Assembly: GCA_019695575.1 (NCBI GenBank)
Contig: JADNSB010000003.1
Location: forward strand, 248,001-312,000
Reading direction: 5' to 3'
DNA: 64,000 nucleotides
Source: Angomonas ambiguus
Lineage: Eukaryota; Euglenozoa; Kinetoplastea; Trypanosomatida; Trypanosomatidae
Part shown: positions 18,969-29,701 of the stretch, piece after piece
Position numbering within the stretch: position 1 is the stretch's first letter
Layout of the letters: each line of letters opens with the position of its first letter
Translations under genes and position numbers: made by a program
The notes under the pieces: generated by a model
What the model was told of the DNA's origin: nothing
Seen by the model: only the letters and a program-made list of their open reading frames with translations
The model's database searches: none

Positions 18969-20906
18969 CTATTTCCGCTTCAGGGTACGCATCGACGTCT
19001 TGCCGTTGAAACCAGGTTTACGCATACGAATGGACTTTGGCGTCACGGTAACTAATTCGTCGTCCGTCACCCACGAGACACAGTCTTCGAAGGTGGCTCG
19101 CATAGAAGAATAGGAGCCTCGCTTACTGTTGGCCTTATCGTTCGCGTTGGCCCTCATTCCACCAAGTTGCTCATTGCGCTTGCAGATATTCACACCAAGG
19201 TTCTGTAGGGCGGTCTTGGTATTCTCTCCCACAATCTGACCATAGTAGACCTGATCGCCAGGCATCACAAAAAAGCGTCCCTGAGAGGAAAGACCCGACA
19301 TGGACCAGTCCGTGCACTCTCCGTTCTCCACTGAGATTAACGCGCCCGTTTCTCTCTCCGACTCGGACGCAGCCATCGGACGATAAGAGTCAAAGTTGTG
19401 GTTGATGACGCCATCGCCACCGGTCATGGTGTGAAACCGAAGCGGCACATTACCCATCAGTCGCACCGGCATCACGCAGTGGACCAACACCCTACCGTTG
19501 GAGAGCTGTTCAATGTCCCCAATCTCCCCCATCTTGGCACTGAGAAAGGACACCACCTCCGCCACCAAACTTTCCTTAAACTCCAACTTTACGCTTTCGA
19601 ACGGCTCGCATTCCTCCCCGTCGATCATGCGGGTGATGACCTGAGGGGCTTGGATTTCAAACTCGTACCCCTCCCGGCGCATCGCTTCCACAATCACGGA
19701 GAGGTGTAATGGACCACGGCCCATCATTTTGATCTGTCGAGGAGTTTCGTCGGTAAGACACAGGGCGGTGTTCACCATGGCCTCCTTCTTTAGCCGCTTC
19801 GAGAGGGCCCCCATCTTACCCAAGTGTTCCAAGGTCTCCTTCGCCCGCCAGCCGGCTTCCATTTCCTGGAGCACTAGACTGTAGGTCGGGTCGTCGGGCT
19901 TGCGGTAGGGGAGCAACTCGACGGCCCCTTGAGAACCGATAGTAGCGCCAATCACCAGTGGGATCTTTTGTCCTGCAGGCTCTTGCAACTCCAACATGCA
20001 CAAGTCACCAAACGACGCGGTAGGGACGTTCATCTTTTCAATCCCACAGTACAGTTGCACTTTCTTGACCATCGCATCGACCTTCTTATCCTCCAGGGCT
20101 ACGGTTACAATATCCCCCACACTCACCTTCCCGTTGAACACACGACCCACCGCAATCTTCATGCCGGTTTTGTCGTCCTCGTCGACCTGGGCGACCAACA
20201 TTTGTAACTTCTGGTCGTCCTTTGCTTCAGGGGGAGGGACCATTTTAAAAATATTCTCGAACAGAGGATCCAGAGTGCCTTCCTTGATGGGTGTGTCATT
20301 CATAAACCCGCTGCGACCAGAACCGTACATGAATTTGATGTCCAACTGGTCCTCGTCTTCGGCGGTTTCAAGGAACAAGTCCTCGACAGCCGCCTCTGTT
20401 TTGGAAATGGCAGAGTCGTCCTTGTCAATTTTATTCAGACAAACAATAGGTTTTAACTTCAACGCCAGTGCCTTGCGAAGTACATAGCGGGTACCCGGGC
20501 GGACCCCCTCCTTCGCATCCACCAAGAGAATAATCCCCTCCACCATCTGCAGTGCGCGCTCCACTTCACCGCCAAAGTCCAAGTGCCCTGGGGTGTCCAC
20601 AATGTTGATTCGACGCTGATTACTATCTTTTCCGAGCAAAATGGCCGTGTTCTTGGCGAGAATGGTAATCCCACGCTCCTTCTCCTGGTCGTTGCTGTCC
20701 ATGACACGGTTATGGGCGTTAGAGACGGTACCGGACTGACTGAGCATACTGTCCACGAGCGTCGTTTTACCGTGATCGACGTGAGCAATCACCGCAATAT
20801 TTCTGACGTCATCGCGACGGTGAACAAAGCGCAGCGCCGTCATGAAGGGTGTCGTGACACACCTCGGCTTGGCGAACGACGGTAGACGAACGGCCAGACG
20901 AAGCAT
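18969..20906 (-). CDS. typA: Mitochondrial TypA/BipA GTPase
   Basis: 645 residues, the usual TypA length plus an about 30-residue presequence ([19 protein letters not shown]). Translation-factor GTPase motifs are intact: G1 AHVDHGKTT (41-49), switch I with [13 protein letters not shown]3 DTPGH, G4 NKID. The C-terminal half has the EF-G-like domains and the TypA-type ending ([20 protein letters not shown], then [17 protein letters not shown]). TypA binds ribosomes and assists assembly or translation under stress; here the target is presumably the mitoribosome. Bacterial-type origin is expected for an organellar factor. Confidence 0.92.
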   Translation of the reverse strand: MLRLAVRLPSFAKPRCVTTPFMTALRFVHRRDDVRNIAVIAHVDHGKTTLVDSMLSQSGTVSNAHNRVMDSNDQEKERGITILAKNTAILLGKDSNQRRINIVDTPGHLDFGGEVERALQMVEGIILLVDAKEGVRPGTRYVLRKALALKLKPIVCLNKIDKDDSAISKTEAAVEDLFLETAEDEDQLDIKFMYGSGRSGFMNDTPIKEGTLDPLFENIFKMVPPPEAKDDQKLQMLVAQVDEDDKTGMKIAVGRVFNGKVSVGDIVTVALEDKKVDAMVKKVQLYCGIEKMNVPTASFGDLCMLELQEPAGQKIPLVIGATIGSQGAVELLPYRKPDDPTYSLVLQEMEAGWRAKETLEHLGKMGALSKRLKKEAMVNTALCLTDETPRQIKMMGRGPLHLSVIVEAMRREGYEFEIQAPQVITRMIDGEECEPFESVKLEFKESLVAEVVSFLSAKMGEIGDIEQLSNGRVLVHCVMPVRLMGNVPLRFHTMTGGDGVINHNFDSYRPMAASESERETGALISVENGECTDWSMSGLSSQGRFFVMPGDQVYYGQIVGENTKTALQNLGVNICKRNEQLGGMRANANDKANSKRGSYSSMRATFEDCVSWVTDDELVTVTPKSIRMRKPGFNGKTSMRTLKRK

Positions 20907-21155
20907 TCAAGTACAGAGTGACTGAAATGTTAAAAAAAAAAAAGAAATACTTTATAGAAACACAACAGAAAAACAAAAAGAGAAAAAGGGGAACCCAATA
21001 TGAACAACAACGAATATAATTCACCCTTTTACAGAAATAACCAATCGAACAACACCTAAAAAAAAAAAACAACGAGTTTAAATAACAGAAAATAGTAGAA
21101 ATTATATATTATTCGAATTAATAAAGTTCACTTTCGTGATTATTTTTTTATTTAT

Positions 21156-21512
21156 TTACACCCGCATGTCCAGCATTTCTTCGTCCACCAAGAGTTCCTG
21201 TAGGGGTATGTTTTCTACCCGTCCGTTGGGAAACGATCGTACTACAATACACGGTATCCTCCTCGTGATGAGGTCGTACTTGGCCATCATAACGGGGTCC
21301 ACAGTGAGGGACAGTGGATTGTCACACATATGCGCAATGTGAACCGAGTCCAAGGCAGAACCGTCGGACAGCCCGAAGCGCCCACTAGAGATTTCATTCG
21401 CACGATCGCGAACAATACGGGTAATTTCAAACTTGGTCAAGTAGCAGCTACTCAACCGCTCATCGACTGGGGTGATTTTGTCGCTTTCTGGCACCACATC
21501 CGATCGCATCAT
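21156..21512 (-). CDS. RPB6: RNA polymerase subunit RPB6 (RPABC2)
   Basis: 118 residues. RPB6 (bacterial omega homologue) is shared by RNA polymerases I, II and III and stabilises assembly of the largest subunit. The conserved core is present: LTKFEITRIVRDRANEIS, then AKYDLITRRIPCIVVRSFPNG with the closing ENIPLQELLVDEE. Trypanosomatids are known to encode more than one RPB6 isoform; which one this is cannot be told. Two ATGs lie in tandem at the start. Confidence 0.9.
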   Translation of the reverse strand: MMRSDVVPESDKITPVDERLSSCYLTKFEITRIVRDRANEISSGRFGLSDGSALDSVHIAHMCDNPLSLTVDPVMMAKYDLITRRIPCIVVRSFPNGRVENIPLQELLVDEEMLDMRV

Positions 21513-21802
21513 TGTTTAGAATGTTTTATTGCTCTTGTTAATTTGTCCCTTTTTAAAATACCTACACGACTTTGAAAACAAGCAAGAAAAACGTCTTGTT
21601 GTTTACTTTTTGTCGTTGTTGTTGTTAGAAGTAAAGCAGCAGGAGAAAATAAAAAAATAGTAGTATGCGCTTCAACTCTTTACGTCAAGAAAGGAGACAA
21701 CTTCGTAACACCTACACTCATGGATCCTTCTTTTAATGCTTTGGTTGATTATTTTTTATTTTTATTTTTATTTTATTTTGGGGGGCCACAGCGGCCATTT
21801 AC

Positions 21803-23698
21803 TTATTCTCCAAAGAATTGCGTCACCCGGGTAAGACTAGACTCTAGAGTAAACGCATCCAACGGAGAAAGTGTCACAGCAGTAAAACTCATCACTTTCT
21901 TTTCAACCGTACTTTCGGTCGGACTCGACAACAATGTTTGTAGACGAGGCAGTATTATTTTTTTTATACGACCCACACACATTTCCCATGGAGAAATCTG
22001 TTTACCTTCCTTCCACAAAACTTTCCCGTCCCTCCAACAAAGTCGCGCCGTACCACCTCCCTGTTCCGCCTGTTTAGCATCTCTGCTCAAGAACCGGAAG
22101 AAAAAGTTGAGACACACAATAACAGGGTCTAAAAAGTCCTTTTCCCCGGTACAAAGATGGTTCGTTAACGCGGTGACGCATTCCATTAACTTGAGAGGAA
22201 ATTCCGTTTCGTACCCTTCCCGGTGGAAAGCACTACCCTCCTTCGTGGTCCCATTTCCCTCCTCCCACTCGTTTACCAAGTGCTGTAGTAGAAACATGGT
22301 CACACTCGCGTAAGGACACAGGTGAATGAGGGAAAAGTACAACTGAAGGCGATTCTCTAGATGCAGTAACCCAATCAACCGCACTACACACTCTCTCGCC
22401 TCGGTACGCACGAGCGCGTCTTGATTCTCGGTGGATAACGTCACCAAGCACCGACAGGCCTCGAAACAGTATTGGTAAAGAGGGGTGTGATATTGAGAGG
22501 CGTAATCGGTCTGTCCGATAAACTCCTCCACTGAGAATGTCTCACCAGTGAAGCGAAACGAAAAACGAGGAACCCGCTCCACTACCTCTCGCAGCAGCTT
22601 CACCGCCACACGCAGCTCTGCACCTAAAGGGGAAGACAGAGCGACACGGATAAAGGGTAGAAACAATTCCAACACCTTTTTAGGACTTGTCACACCGCAC
22701 GACGCTTCATGGAGGCTGTCCACCAATAATGACAGGGCACCGATAACGAAAGTTTGGTTGGCGTAAAGTGGAGGGTGAGTCGGCATGATTTCCTCCACGT
22801 CCTCCGTCAATACGGTCCACTCTTGGCGAACGGCTTCATTGGTTTCGAAAAGGTTCTTCTTTTTGGCGAGGTTCACGTTTGCCCGCCCGCTCTCGTAGTC
22901 CCGAAACATGGATTGGTTCTCCTCTTCTTTGGAGAATCGCAACAGATTCGCTTGAATCAGACCAAAGACAGGCTTTTCCTCATCCCCCTCGACCGCTCGC
23001 AGTAAATTAATGCAATTATGACGTGCCGTGATCCCATCGTTTGAGTTGTCCTCACCTACCACACTGCTCAACACACCGTAAAACACAATAGAGACAAAAC
23101 ACACCTGAAACAGTCCACTGAGAAAGTACACGTTCGACAAGAGTGTCGAAACTCGTCTGTAAACCGCCGCTATCGGAATACTTGATACTGACCTTTCTTG
23201 GACATTGTCAGGTTGTGCTTTACTACTTTCCTCGACGGATTCTTCTACCGGCATGGTCACGGATATGGACGGGTTGGGCGGAATACAAAGAGCAGCCAAT
23301 TCAATCAGAACGTGGATGACGTCGTCAGACCACGACGCTATGACACTCTCCAGTTGCGCTGGCTCTAGGGACCGTGCCTGGAAAGCGACCCACAACCGTA
23401 GAAAGCCTCGGTTGACAAAGTCGAGAAAAAGAAGTACACGGGTCGGCTCCCGTAGCAGCGCTGTAAGGGGGACACGAAGTAGACCCATCATCAAGTCCCT
23501 GATATCAAACGATAATACCTCTGACGTACTAGATAAAAGAGAGTCTCTCCCTCCCAACTCGCGAGTGGGATCCTCGCCCATAAGGTTAAAGTCTTTCAAA
23601 GAGGGCAGAAAGCACTGTAGTTTACTCGACAAGACCTCAGCGGTCGGCCCCTCAGCACTAAACGCCGCCTCCACCTCCTCCGCAAAGAACTCATCCAT
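21803..23698 (-). CDS. Putative glomulin/ALF4/Ybp-like HEAT-type protein
   Basis: 631 residues, all-helical and acidic. The C-terminal half has the rhythm of the glomulin/ALF4/YAP1-binding family: a helix pair RLQLYFSLIHLCPYASVTMF (with the family-style Cys-Pro), an LVNEW segment, then FLDPVIVCLNFFFRFLSRD, which resembles the 'LNLLRYL' helix of glomulin. Glomulin binds the RING of Rbx1 and inhibits cullin-RING ligases. The N-terminal 300 residues are not recognisable. The assignment is tentative; a generic armadillo/HEAT protein is the alternative. Confidence 0.4.
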   Translation of the reverse strand: MDEFFAEEVEAAFSAEGPTAEVLSSKLQCFLPSLKDFNLMGEDPTRELGGRDSLLSSTSEVLSFDIRDLMMGLLRVPLTALLREPTRVLLFLDFVNRGFLRLWVAFQARSLEPAQLESVIASWSDDVIHVLIELAALCIPPNPSISVTMPVEESVEESSKAQPDNVQERSVSSIPIAAVYRRVSTLLSNVYFLSGLFQVCFVSIVFYGVLSSVVGEDNSNDGITARHNCINLLRAVEGDEEKPVFGLIQANLLRFSKEEENQSMFRDYESGRANVNLAKKKNLFETNEAVRQEWTVLTEDVEEIMPTHPPLYANQTFVIGALSLLVDSLHEASCGVTSPKKVLELFLPFIRVALSSPLGAELRVAVKLLREVVERVPRFSFRFTGETFSVEEFIGQTDYASQYHTPLYQYCFEACRCLVTLSTENQDALVRTEARECVVRLIGLLHLENRLQLYFSLIHLCPYASVTMFLLQHLVNEWEEGNGTTKEGSAFHREGYETEFPLKLMECVTALTNHLCTGEKDFLDPVIVCLNFFFRFLSRDAKQAEQGGGTARLCWRDGKVLWKEGKQISPWEMCVGRIKKIILPRLQTLLSSPTESTVEKKVMSFTAVTLSPLDAFTLESSLTRVTQFFGE

Positions 23699-23965
23699 GT
23701 CGCAGCAATTAACAATGTCTAATCTGTACTTTTATACGAAACAATGAAGAAGGTAAAAGGTGGAAAAAAAAAGAAGAAGAAAAGAAATAGTACAGCAAGT
23801 TAGGGGAACAACAGAGAAAAGAAAACAAAGCTTTGCATAAGCAACTTCTTAAAAATATGCCACACTTAGAAAGGGTTCCATTACCGCGGAAACACTACAG
23901 AAAGTTCTAAAAAGGGGTAGAACAAAAAAAGAAATTCCAAACCTTCACGATACAGCTCACAAGGG

Positions 23966-26326
23966 TTAGATGATCTGCGTAAATTGTTTATACACGGACT
24001 GTCGAACGGTAAACATATTGGGCGTCGCCACTGAAGACACGGTCAGTTCCGTCCCTTTTTGCGACACCGACTTGCGAACACACACCCCATCGTCGTAGAG
24101 TAGTAGAGGGGCCTTAGGATGTAGCTCACAGTTAAGGTACTGTTGGCGACGGGAAAAATCTCTCAGGTTATTTAACTCTGCTTCCCCAAAAAAGTAAGAC
24201 CCTTTAAAGAGTCCATTCTTTTCTTTGTGTTCAGCACACCGTTGAAGGTTGTCCTTCTCGACTTCCACCAGTCGCAACTCTTCGCCTCGTCCTTCTTCGG
24301 TTCGTTGTTTCTTCTCCACCGGCTCCTCGTCGTCGTACTCCTCCCCTTTTATCTGCCCATCGAGCCAGTTGACCTCCCATATGTCTTTGGTGTTCCGTTC
24401 TCGTACACGTGTGTTTTGGGTCGACACGGTGCTCAACAGCTGAGGATCAATGTTGACAATGTAGGAGAGCACCTGGGTCGCTAATTCAAGGGCGACGTCG
24501 GTGTTCACGTTAAAGACGTTATCCCCACACTTGAGCGGTTTCTCTAGGCGGCAAAAGTTCGCTAAGCTACGCCAGTCCTCCGCGGAACCCCTTATGGCCA
24601 CAATCTTTCGTGCAAAAAAGAGCTTCGTGAGCATCACACGCTTAAAGGCGTGGACGTCCACCGCACCACTGAGATCTACAATCAGCACTTTACACTGAAG
24701 AGAAACACTTTCGGTGACGGTTCTAATCTTGGATGGGATTTTGGACTCTTCCTGGGTGTCGTGGACTAAGTTTAATTCTTTGAGATCACTGAGGATTTGC
24801 ACTGGGGCGCGTTGCTGGAGAATGTGTTTTTCTTCCTCGCTGAGTGGAATGCCGTAGGCCGAGTCAGCATCTCCCTCCGTAGCTAGGACTTGCTCCAGCG
24901 CCGGGAAGTTCATTAGCTTTTTAGAGGACGGCGTCACGTAGGACGGGAGGTACACCCCTGGGAGGAAGTCTTTCGCAGGGGTGGGGGCCGCTGCCGCCGT
25001 CTGCTCTTCCAACTCGTCCACCTCATCCTTGTCACTGTCTACCACTTTAAACGCGCCTTCTTGGGCCAATTTTTGCCGCTCCGCCTCCGCTGCCTCCTCC
25101 AACTGACGGTAGTACGCCTCCAACTCTGCGTTTTCCAACCGCTCCCGCTTTTCGTACTTCACCTCCACGGTGTGGTGGGCCTCGCAGTTCCGCACAATCT
25201 CACTGGCTACAGTATTGTCCCTTGGGTGGGAGGTGAAGAGAATAATACTGCTCTCGTTTTCGGCAAAGCTCTTTATCAAGGACGCCGCCACCCCATACCC
25301 CAACGACTCCCCATCGGCAATACACACCTTGGGAGAGTGCACCGATACTACCTCCTCCGGGGACTTGCACGTGATGACGTTGGAGAAGAGCATTTCCTCA
25401 TTCAGCATGACTTCATTCTTGAGTACCTCGGTCATGGTAGCGGCCTTGTCCAGAATCTCGCGAGCCTGTAGGGAGGCTAAGAGAATCTTATACTGATCCC
25501 CACCGTTTTCGTGAAACAGACGGTGAATAATACTAAGCACCTCTAAGCCCCTGCTAGAGACTTCGACTGGAATTAAGATATCGCCGCCACTACGCAACGC
25601 TTGTTGGAGCGCCTTGAATAGCTCGTAGAGGTGCTCTTCGTACTTGGATGTTGCATGGCTCGGTTGAATATGAAAGGCGTTACTGTTGATAAACAGTGCA
25701 CTCGCGGAGGTCGGAAAAGTCATCCGCTTTAAAAGATACGACGGTTTCACCGAGAAATCCGGGCAGTAAAACAAGCTGTCAATTTGGCAGTCAATGGACC
25801 AGTTGTACCCCCCAAACAGTCGACCAGCGAAGAGGGCGGTACACTCCACCAGTACCCCATTCTTCTCCAAAGAGACTTTCCCACCAAACGGCTCCTTCAC
25901 ACTACGAAAAGCACTATAAATACCGTCCACGTTGAGTTCAAACTCCCTTTCCCCTCCGTTAAGAGAAAAATTAAGAGAACTAGGACATTGATACAAAAAA
26001 GTATGCAGACAGCTGTGGATCCCAATCTTGGTGACGGAGGTGGGGGCAGAGACGTAGGCGCCGGGCTTCAGGTGCTGAACGACAAACGGCAAAGCTCCAC
26101 AGGCGATGATATCGGACGACGAGAGCAGTACCAAATCCGCTTGAACGACGTAAGGAAGGAGTGCTTCCAAGTAGTACATATCAAAACTATCATTCCAACC
26201 ACAGTCTAATAAAATACGTACCCCATCCACTTCTAGAAAGTACGAAAAGGGTTGAGATTCCGTTTCGGTTTGGACTTGTTTGTACACCGAAATTAACTTG
26301 ATTGTCGAAGCGGAAGCGCGTAACAT
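23966..26326 (-). CDS. CPSF2: Cleavage and polyadenylation specificity factor CPSF100
   Basis: 786 residues. An N-terminal metallo-beta-lactamase/beta-CASP fold: FLEVDGVRILLDCGWND at the start, then VLLSSSDIIACGALPF where the active nuclease CPSF73 has a histidine-rich HxHxDH motif. The missing histidines are typical of CPSF100, the inactive partner of CPSF73. An acidic insert with charged coiled sequence (about 395-450) and the C-terminal domain follow. CPSF100 acts in mRNA 3'-end cleavage, which in kinetoplastids is coupled to trans-splicing of the next gene in the array. Confidence 0.9.
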   Translation of the reverse strand: MLRASASTIKLISVYKQVQTETESQPFSYFLEVDGVRILLDCGWNDSFDMYYLEALLPYVVQADLVLLSSSDIIACGALPFVVQHLKPGAYVSAPTSVTKIGIHSCLHTFLYQCPSSLNFSLNGGEREFELNVDGIYSAFRSVKEPFGGKVSLEKNGVLVECTALFAGRLFGGYNWSIDCQIDSLFYCPDFSVKPSYLLKRMTFPTSASALFINSNAFHIQPSHATSKYEEHLYELFKALQQALRSGGDILIPVEVSSRGLEVLSIIHRLFHENGGDQYKILLASLQAREILDKAATMTEVLKNEVMLNEEMLFSNVITCKSPEEVVSVHSPKVCIADGESLGYGVAASLIKSFAENESSIILFTSHPRDNTVASEIVRNCEAHHTVEVKYEKRERLENAELEAYYRQLEEAAEAERQKLAQEGAFKVVDSDKDEVDELEEQTAAAAPTPAKDFLPGVYLPSYVTPSSKKLMNFPALEQVLATEGDADSAYGIPLSEEEKHILQQRAPVQILSDLKELNLVHDTQEESKIPSKIRTVTESVSLQCKVLIVDLSGAVDVHAFKRVMLTKLFFARKIVAIRGSAEDWRSLANFCRLEKPLKCGDNVFNVNTDVALELATQVLSYIVNIDPQLLSTVSTQNTRVRERNTKDIWEVNWLDGQIKGEEYDDEEPVEKKQRTEEGRGEELRLVEVEKDNLQRCAEHKEKNGLFKGSYFFGEAELNNLRDFSRRQQYLNCELHPKAPLLLYDDGVCVRKSVSQKGTELTVSSVATPNMFTVRQSVYKQFTQII

Positions 26327-26536
26327 TTTCTAGAAAAAAAGAAACAATACACTACACTAGAATGGTTAAAAGGTTCAGAAAAGACTGTAGAACAATCAGT
26401 TGTCGATTCAATAAATAAAAGAAAAAAAAAAGCATCAAGCAAGTAAAGCCACACTGCACCAAATAAATAAATACACAAAACAAATAAAATACAGAAAAGG
26501 AAAAAAAAAAAAAGACATTCATATGTGATCATTTTT

Positions 26537-29392
26537 TTATTCCTCTGCAGTTCTTACTTCTGTAGAACGAGGAGCAGCGAATATGTAGTTTAGCAAAGTG
26601 ACTCCCTTGATGTTTTTACCCTCCTCTATTGAATCACTAAAGTAGTGGTTCACCACACACTGACAGGCCAAAAGGTAACTAGACTTTTTTTTTTTGTCGG
26701 TCGCGGTACATAACCCATAACGATAGTCGTCGTTTAACGCTAAACTCAGTCTCGTACACCAGTCCTTCTCCACACGGTGGTACTCCACCACTAAGGGCAG
26801 ACCAAAAGTGTCGCGACAGAGGGCCTCTAGGTAGGTGTGCGGTTGGTCCGGATTTTCGAGAGGCTTGTTCAACTTTAAACCGGTCTCCGATGCTATCAGT
26901 GTACATAACCCGGTCAGCGCAGCTGGTAATGTGGGTCCTGTTTCTTTCTCCAGTTGAATCGTTTTTCCCCCATTAGCGGCGCTCATTTTCACTGTAAAGA
27001 GGGAAGGTGTGGTCGAGGGGGAAAGATGCAACACCACGCGGCACTCTTTGTGCTGAGCACCTCGTTGGATGTCCGACTCCACCGACCGTAGCAGTTCAGA
27101 GAGTGAGCTCGAGGAATCGGGGACGAGGGGTAGGGTTTCAATAGACAACACCATTTCCTCTTCAAAAACAGAAAAGTGGGGTACAACATGGCGCACAAAG
27201 GCGGCCTTGCACGCAGCGAACACCGCCTCTTGGACCGATACGCCCCTTCCCTGGCTGATGAAGTACTTCACCCCACCAGGGTTTTCCTCCGCGTAGAGAT
27301 TGGCGTACACACTGCTGTCCCCGGTGATGGTGATACGGGGCAGTACGCCATACAGCGCATAAATGGTGTTGGCGAGATAGGTGAGGGGGGTATCGAGAGG
27401 GAGTTGCTTCTCTAAACACTCCAGGACAGTCTTTCGGTGAGCACAGAGGCGTTCATCATCGCAGGGAAGGCGGAGATAAGCGGAGAGGATTCCAGCTATT
27501 TTGTTAGAGGCGATGAGGGTGGACTGCACGTTGCCGTCCTTAGATTGGAGGCGGATAGTAAACTGGTCCCGAAGTTCGTCATACTGAATCGATTCCTTCT
27601 CGACTAGTTCACGTTCTTTAGCCCACGCACGAAGCGCCGTCAGTAGCGGAGCAACCCCTTCAGTATTTACTGTTAAGGATTGGTGAGGGGTTTCGGGGAG
27701 CAGGGAATCCACAAGAGGATCATGGAGGGTGGGGGTAGATTCAGTAGTCAACGAGATTGGCTTGACGGTGCTACACTCGACAGGTTTTCCCTCCTCATTC
27801 AAGAGGTTGAGCCGCTTTGCATCTGCTAGTGCTTCACCAGAGTGTGGATAAAGGGAGACCACCGCAAACGACATCGCCTTTTGCTCTGCCTTCGCCTTTT
27901 TCAAGTCAAACGTGGTACAGAAGAGCGTTTCTTTACAGGTTGTTTTATTGGTAATATACAATTGCGCAGCCCACGAGGTTGGATTCGCAGAAACCCCCAA
28001 GTCCCTGTACTCTTTTCCAATTTGAAGAATAAAAGTCTCCAGGCGATACGTCTTTTCTTGCCGTTGAAGCACCCACTCCAACAACTTTTTCCACCCACTT
28101 GTGGTAGGAGGGAGCTTCGTATTATCGGAGGAGACGTCTGCGGTGTACAGTAGCTGGGACACCTCGGGATGATACTCTATCTGCTCCTTGTATTCTTTTG
28201 GAAAGAGACGCTTTATCGCCAACACGGCTGCAAACTGCTCCACCGTCCTTCTCGAGTTGCCTGAAACCTTTTCCATCTCTACCCGAACGTCTTCTTCTGA
28301 TAACCCAAGAGACTGGAGAGGTAGAGTGAGCGACACGGTGCAGTGGTAGACACCGGTGTCGCGTGTGTGTTCAAAGACGATGTTCTCCTTTGACGTACCG
28401 TAGTAATAGGACATCAAAACGCGTAAAATACGCTTAAGGTTAAGGTTCACTTCAGGCAGGAGGATGGAAATAGAATTCTTTTCCACCTCTTCAGATAGTT
28501 CGGTGTACCGTGTGGGGTGGAGGGTTATCAATGCCTTCTTGGTGGCTTCCAGAAGGACCTGGTGCAGATTCACTGTGTCCCCTTCGGCACTTCCAGGCGA
28601 TTCGGAGTCGGTGGTATGAAACGTAACCGATACCTTGTTCTCTGCCTGGTCCACCGTCGCCCATACGCTGGGGCAGAGATATTGAACCTCCCGCAAGAAC
28701 AAGTGTTCAATAGATCTACCCGACTGCACCGCCAGTTCGTCCTCCAGTGGGGGATGGATACCCGCCGCCTTGAATGCCTCACTCAACGCCTTTTCAGCGG
28801 TTCGGTGGTACCCTTTGCCAATTGCCTCCCCTTTAAAACGAGTCAACACGGCTTCTTCTGATGGAGAAAGTTCTGCCATGGCAATCTCTTCCCTCTTTAG
28901 GCGAAGAAAGACATGAAAGGCGTGGGTTCGACTCCCTAACGCATCCCCATCTGAGGAGTGATCCACCACGAGGATAAGACGTGGATACAGTGATTTAATG
29001 CGCTGTTTAGCGACAGGAATGGGGTCGGGAGGCGACGTAAGGTCGAACACTGCCCTCTTGGAAATGGGAAGCTGTTCCAACTTTTCGGCGAGTTGACGCT
29101 TTTCCTGAATTCGGTTCAACACCTCCTTAAAGGGAAAGTCGCCCTCTAGTGGCACTTCCATCAGGGTTTCATACTTTCCCTTCCGCAGCAGCTCCACTTC
29201 CACCTTTTTAAAGGAGTAAAAGCATAATCGGAGAGACTCTTTAGACTCTTTTTCCAACATGGAAAGATATCTTTGGAAGTCCAACGATGTCAGTGTGGAA
29301 GCACTGCGTACCATAACTTTAATAGGAAAAGAAAGTGGACGTGAAATCGGAATCCGTCTTCTCACGGAAAGCCAAGTCAGCGTGCGCTGCAT
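26537..29392 (-). CDS. Mitochondrial protein with tandem dsRBD-like repeats
   Basis: 951 residues from the ATG at 29390-29392; a longer frame adds 33 hydrophobic residues encoded by T-rich splice sequence and is rejected. The N-terminus (MQRTLTWLSVRRRIPISRPL) is a good mitochondrial presequence. The body repeats a unit of beta strands followed by an Ala-rich helix. Examples of the helix are SRRTVEQFAAVLAIKRLFP, KAEQKAMSFAVVSLYP, VQEAVFAACKAAFVRHVVP and SYLLACQCVVNHYF. The first closely resembles the end of a double-stranded-RNA-binding domain. I count at least five or six units. An RNA-editing or mitoribosome-related role is a reasonable inference; the specific orthologue is not recognised. 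Confidence 0.65.
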   Translation of the reverse strand: MQRTLTWLSVRRRIPISRPLSFPIKVMVRSASTLTSLDFQRYLSMLEKESKESLRLCFYSFKKVEVELLRKGKYETLMEVPLEGDFPFKEVLNRIQEKRQLAEKLEQLPISKRAVFDLTSPPDPIPVAKQRIKSLYPRLILVVDHSSDGDALGSRTHAFHVFLRLKREEIAMAELSPSEEAVLTRFKGEAIGKGYHRTAEKALSEAFKAAGIHPPLEDELAVQSGRSIEHLFLREVQYLCPSVWATVDQAENKVSVTFHTTDSESPGSAEGDTVNLHQVLLEATKKALITLHPTRYTELSEEVEKNSISILLPEVNLNLKRILRVLMSYYYGTSKENIVFEHTRDTGVYHCTVSLTLPLQSLGLSEEDVRVEMEKVSGNSRRTVEQFAAVLAIKRLFPKEYKEQIEYHPEVSQLLYTADVSSDNTKLPPTTSGWKKLLEWVLQRQEKTYRLETFILQIGKEYRDLGVSANPTSWAAQLYITNKTTCKETLFCTTFDLKKAKAEQKAMSFAVVSLYPHSGEALADAKRLNLLNEEGKPVECSTVKPISLTTESTPTLHDPLVDSLLPETPHQSLTVNTEGVAPLLTALRAWAKERELVEKESIQYDELRDQFTIRLQSKDGNVQSTLIASNKIAGILSAYLRLPCDDERLCAHRKTVLECLEKQLPLDTPLTYLANTIYALYGVLPRITITGDSSVYANLYAEENPGGVKYFISQGRGVSVQEAVFAACKAAFVRHVVPHFSVFEEEMVLSIETLPLVPDSSSSLSELLRSVESDIQRGAQHKECRVVLHLSPSTTPSLFTVKMSAANGGKTIQLEKETGPTLPAALTGLCTLIASETGLKLNKPLENPDQPHTYLEALCRDTFGLPLVVEYHRVEKDWCTRLSLALNDDYRYGLCTATDKKKKSSYLLACQCVVNHYFSDSIEEGKNIKGVTLLNYIFAAPRSTEVRTAEE

Positions 29393-29701
29393 TATTTCCC
29401 ATCTTGAATTCAGAACGAAATAGAAAAAAAAAAAAAAGATAACCAAAGTAAAGGGAAAAGAAAAATTAAAAAGAAGAGTCCATGAATACACATACTCACA
29501 AGGGAAAAAAAAAAACGGATACCATAGGGACGCTTATATAACAAAGACTCCAATTGTTTCTATCATAGACCACTACCCTTGGGTAGTGGAAACTCAAAGT
29601 TTGAAAAGGATAAAAAAAAAAATACATGGTGAAAACCATGGTGCAGAAGTAGGGAAACTAAAAAAGAGGAGGGAAAATAGTAGAACAAATTCCTACGTAG
29701 T
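29393..29701. other. Gene-free spacer
   Basis: 309 bases between UCH and the dsRBD-like gene. It holds A-runs (about 29426-29438, 29500-29513, 29610-29620) that are T-runs on the coding strand, and an imperfect inverted repeat around the ACCACTACCC / GGGTAGTGG sequences at about 29569-29588. The dyad could form a hairpin but no wider structure is visible. Confidence 0.55.
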
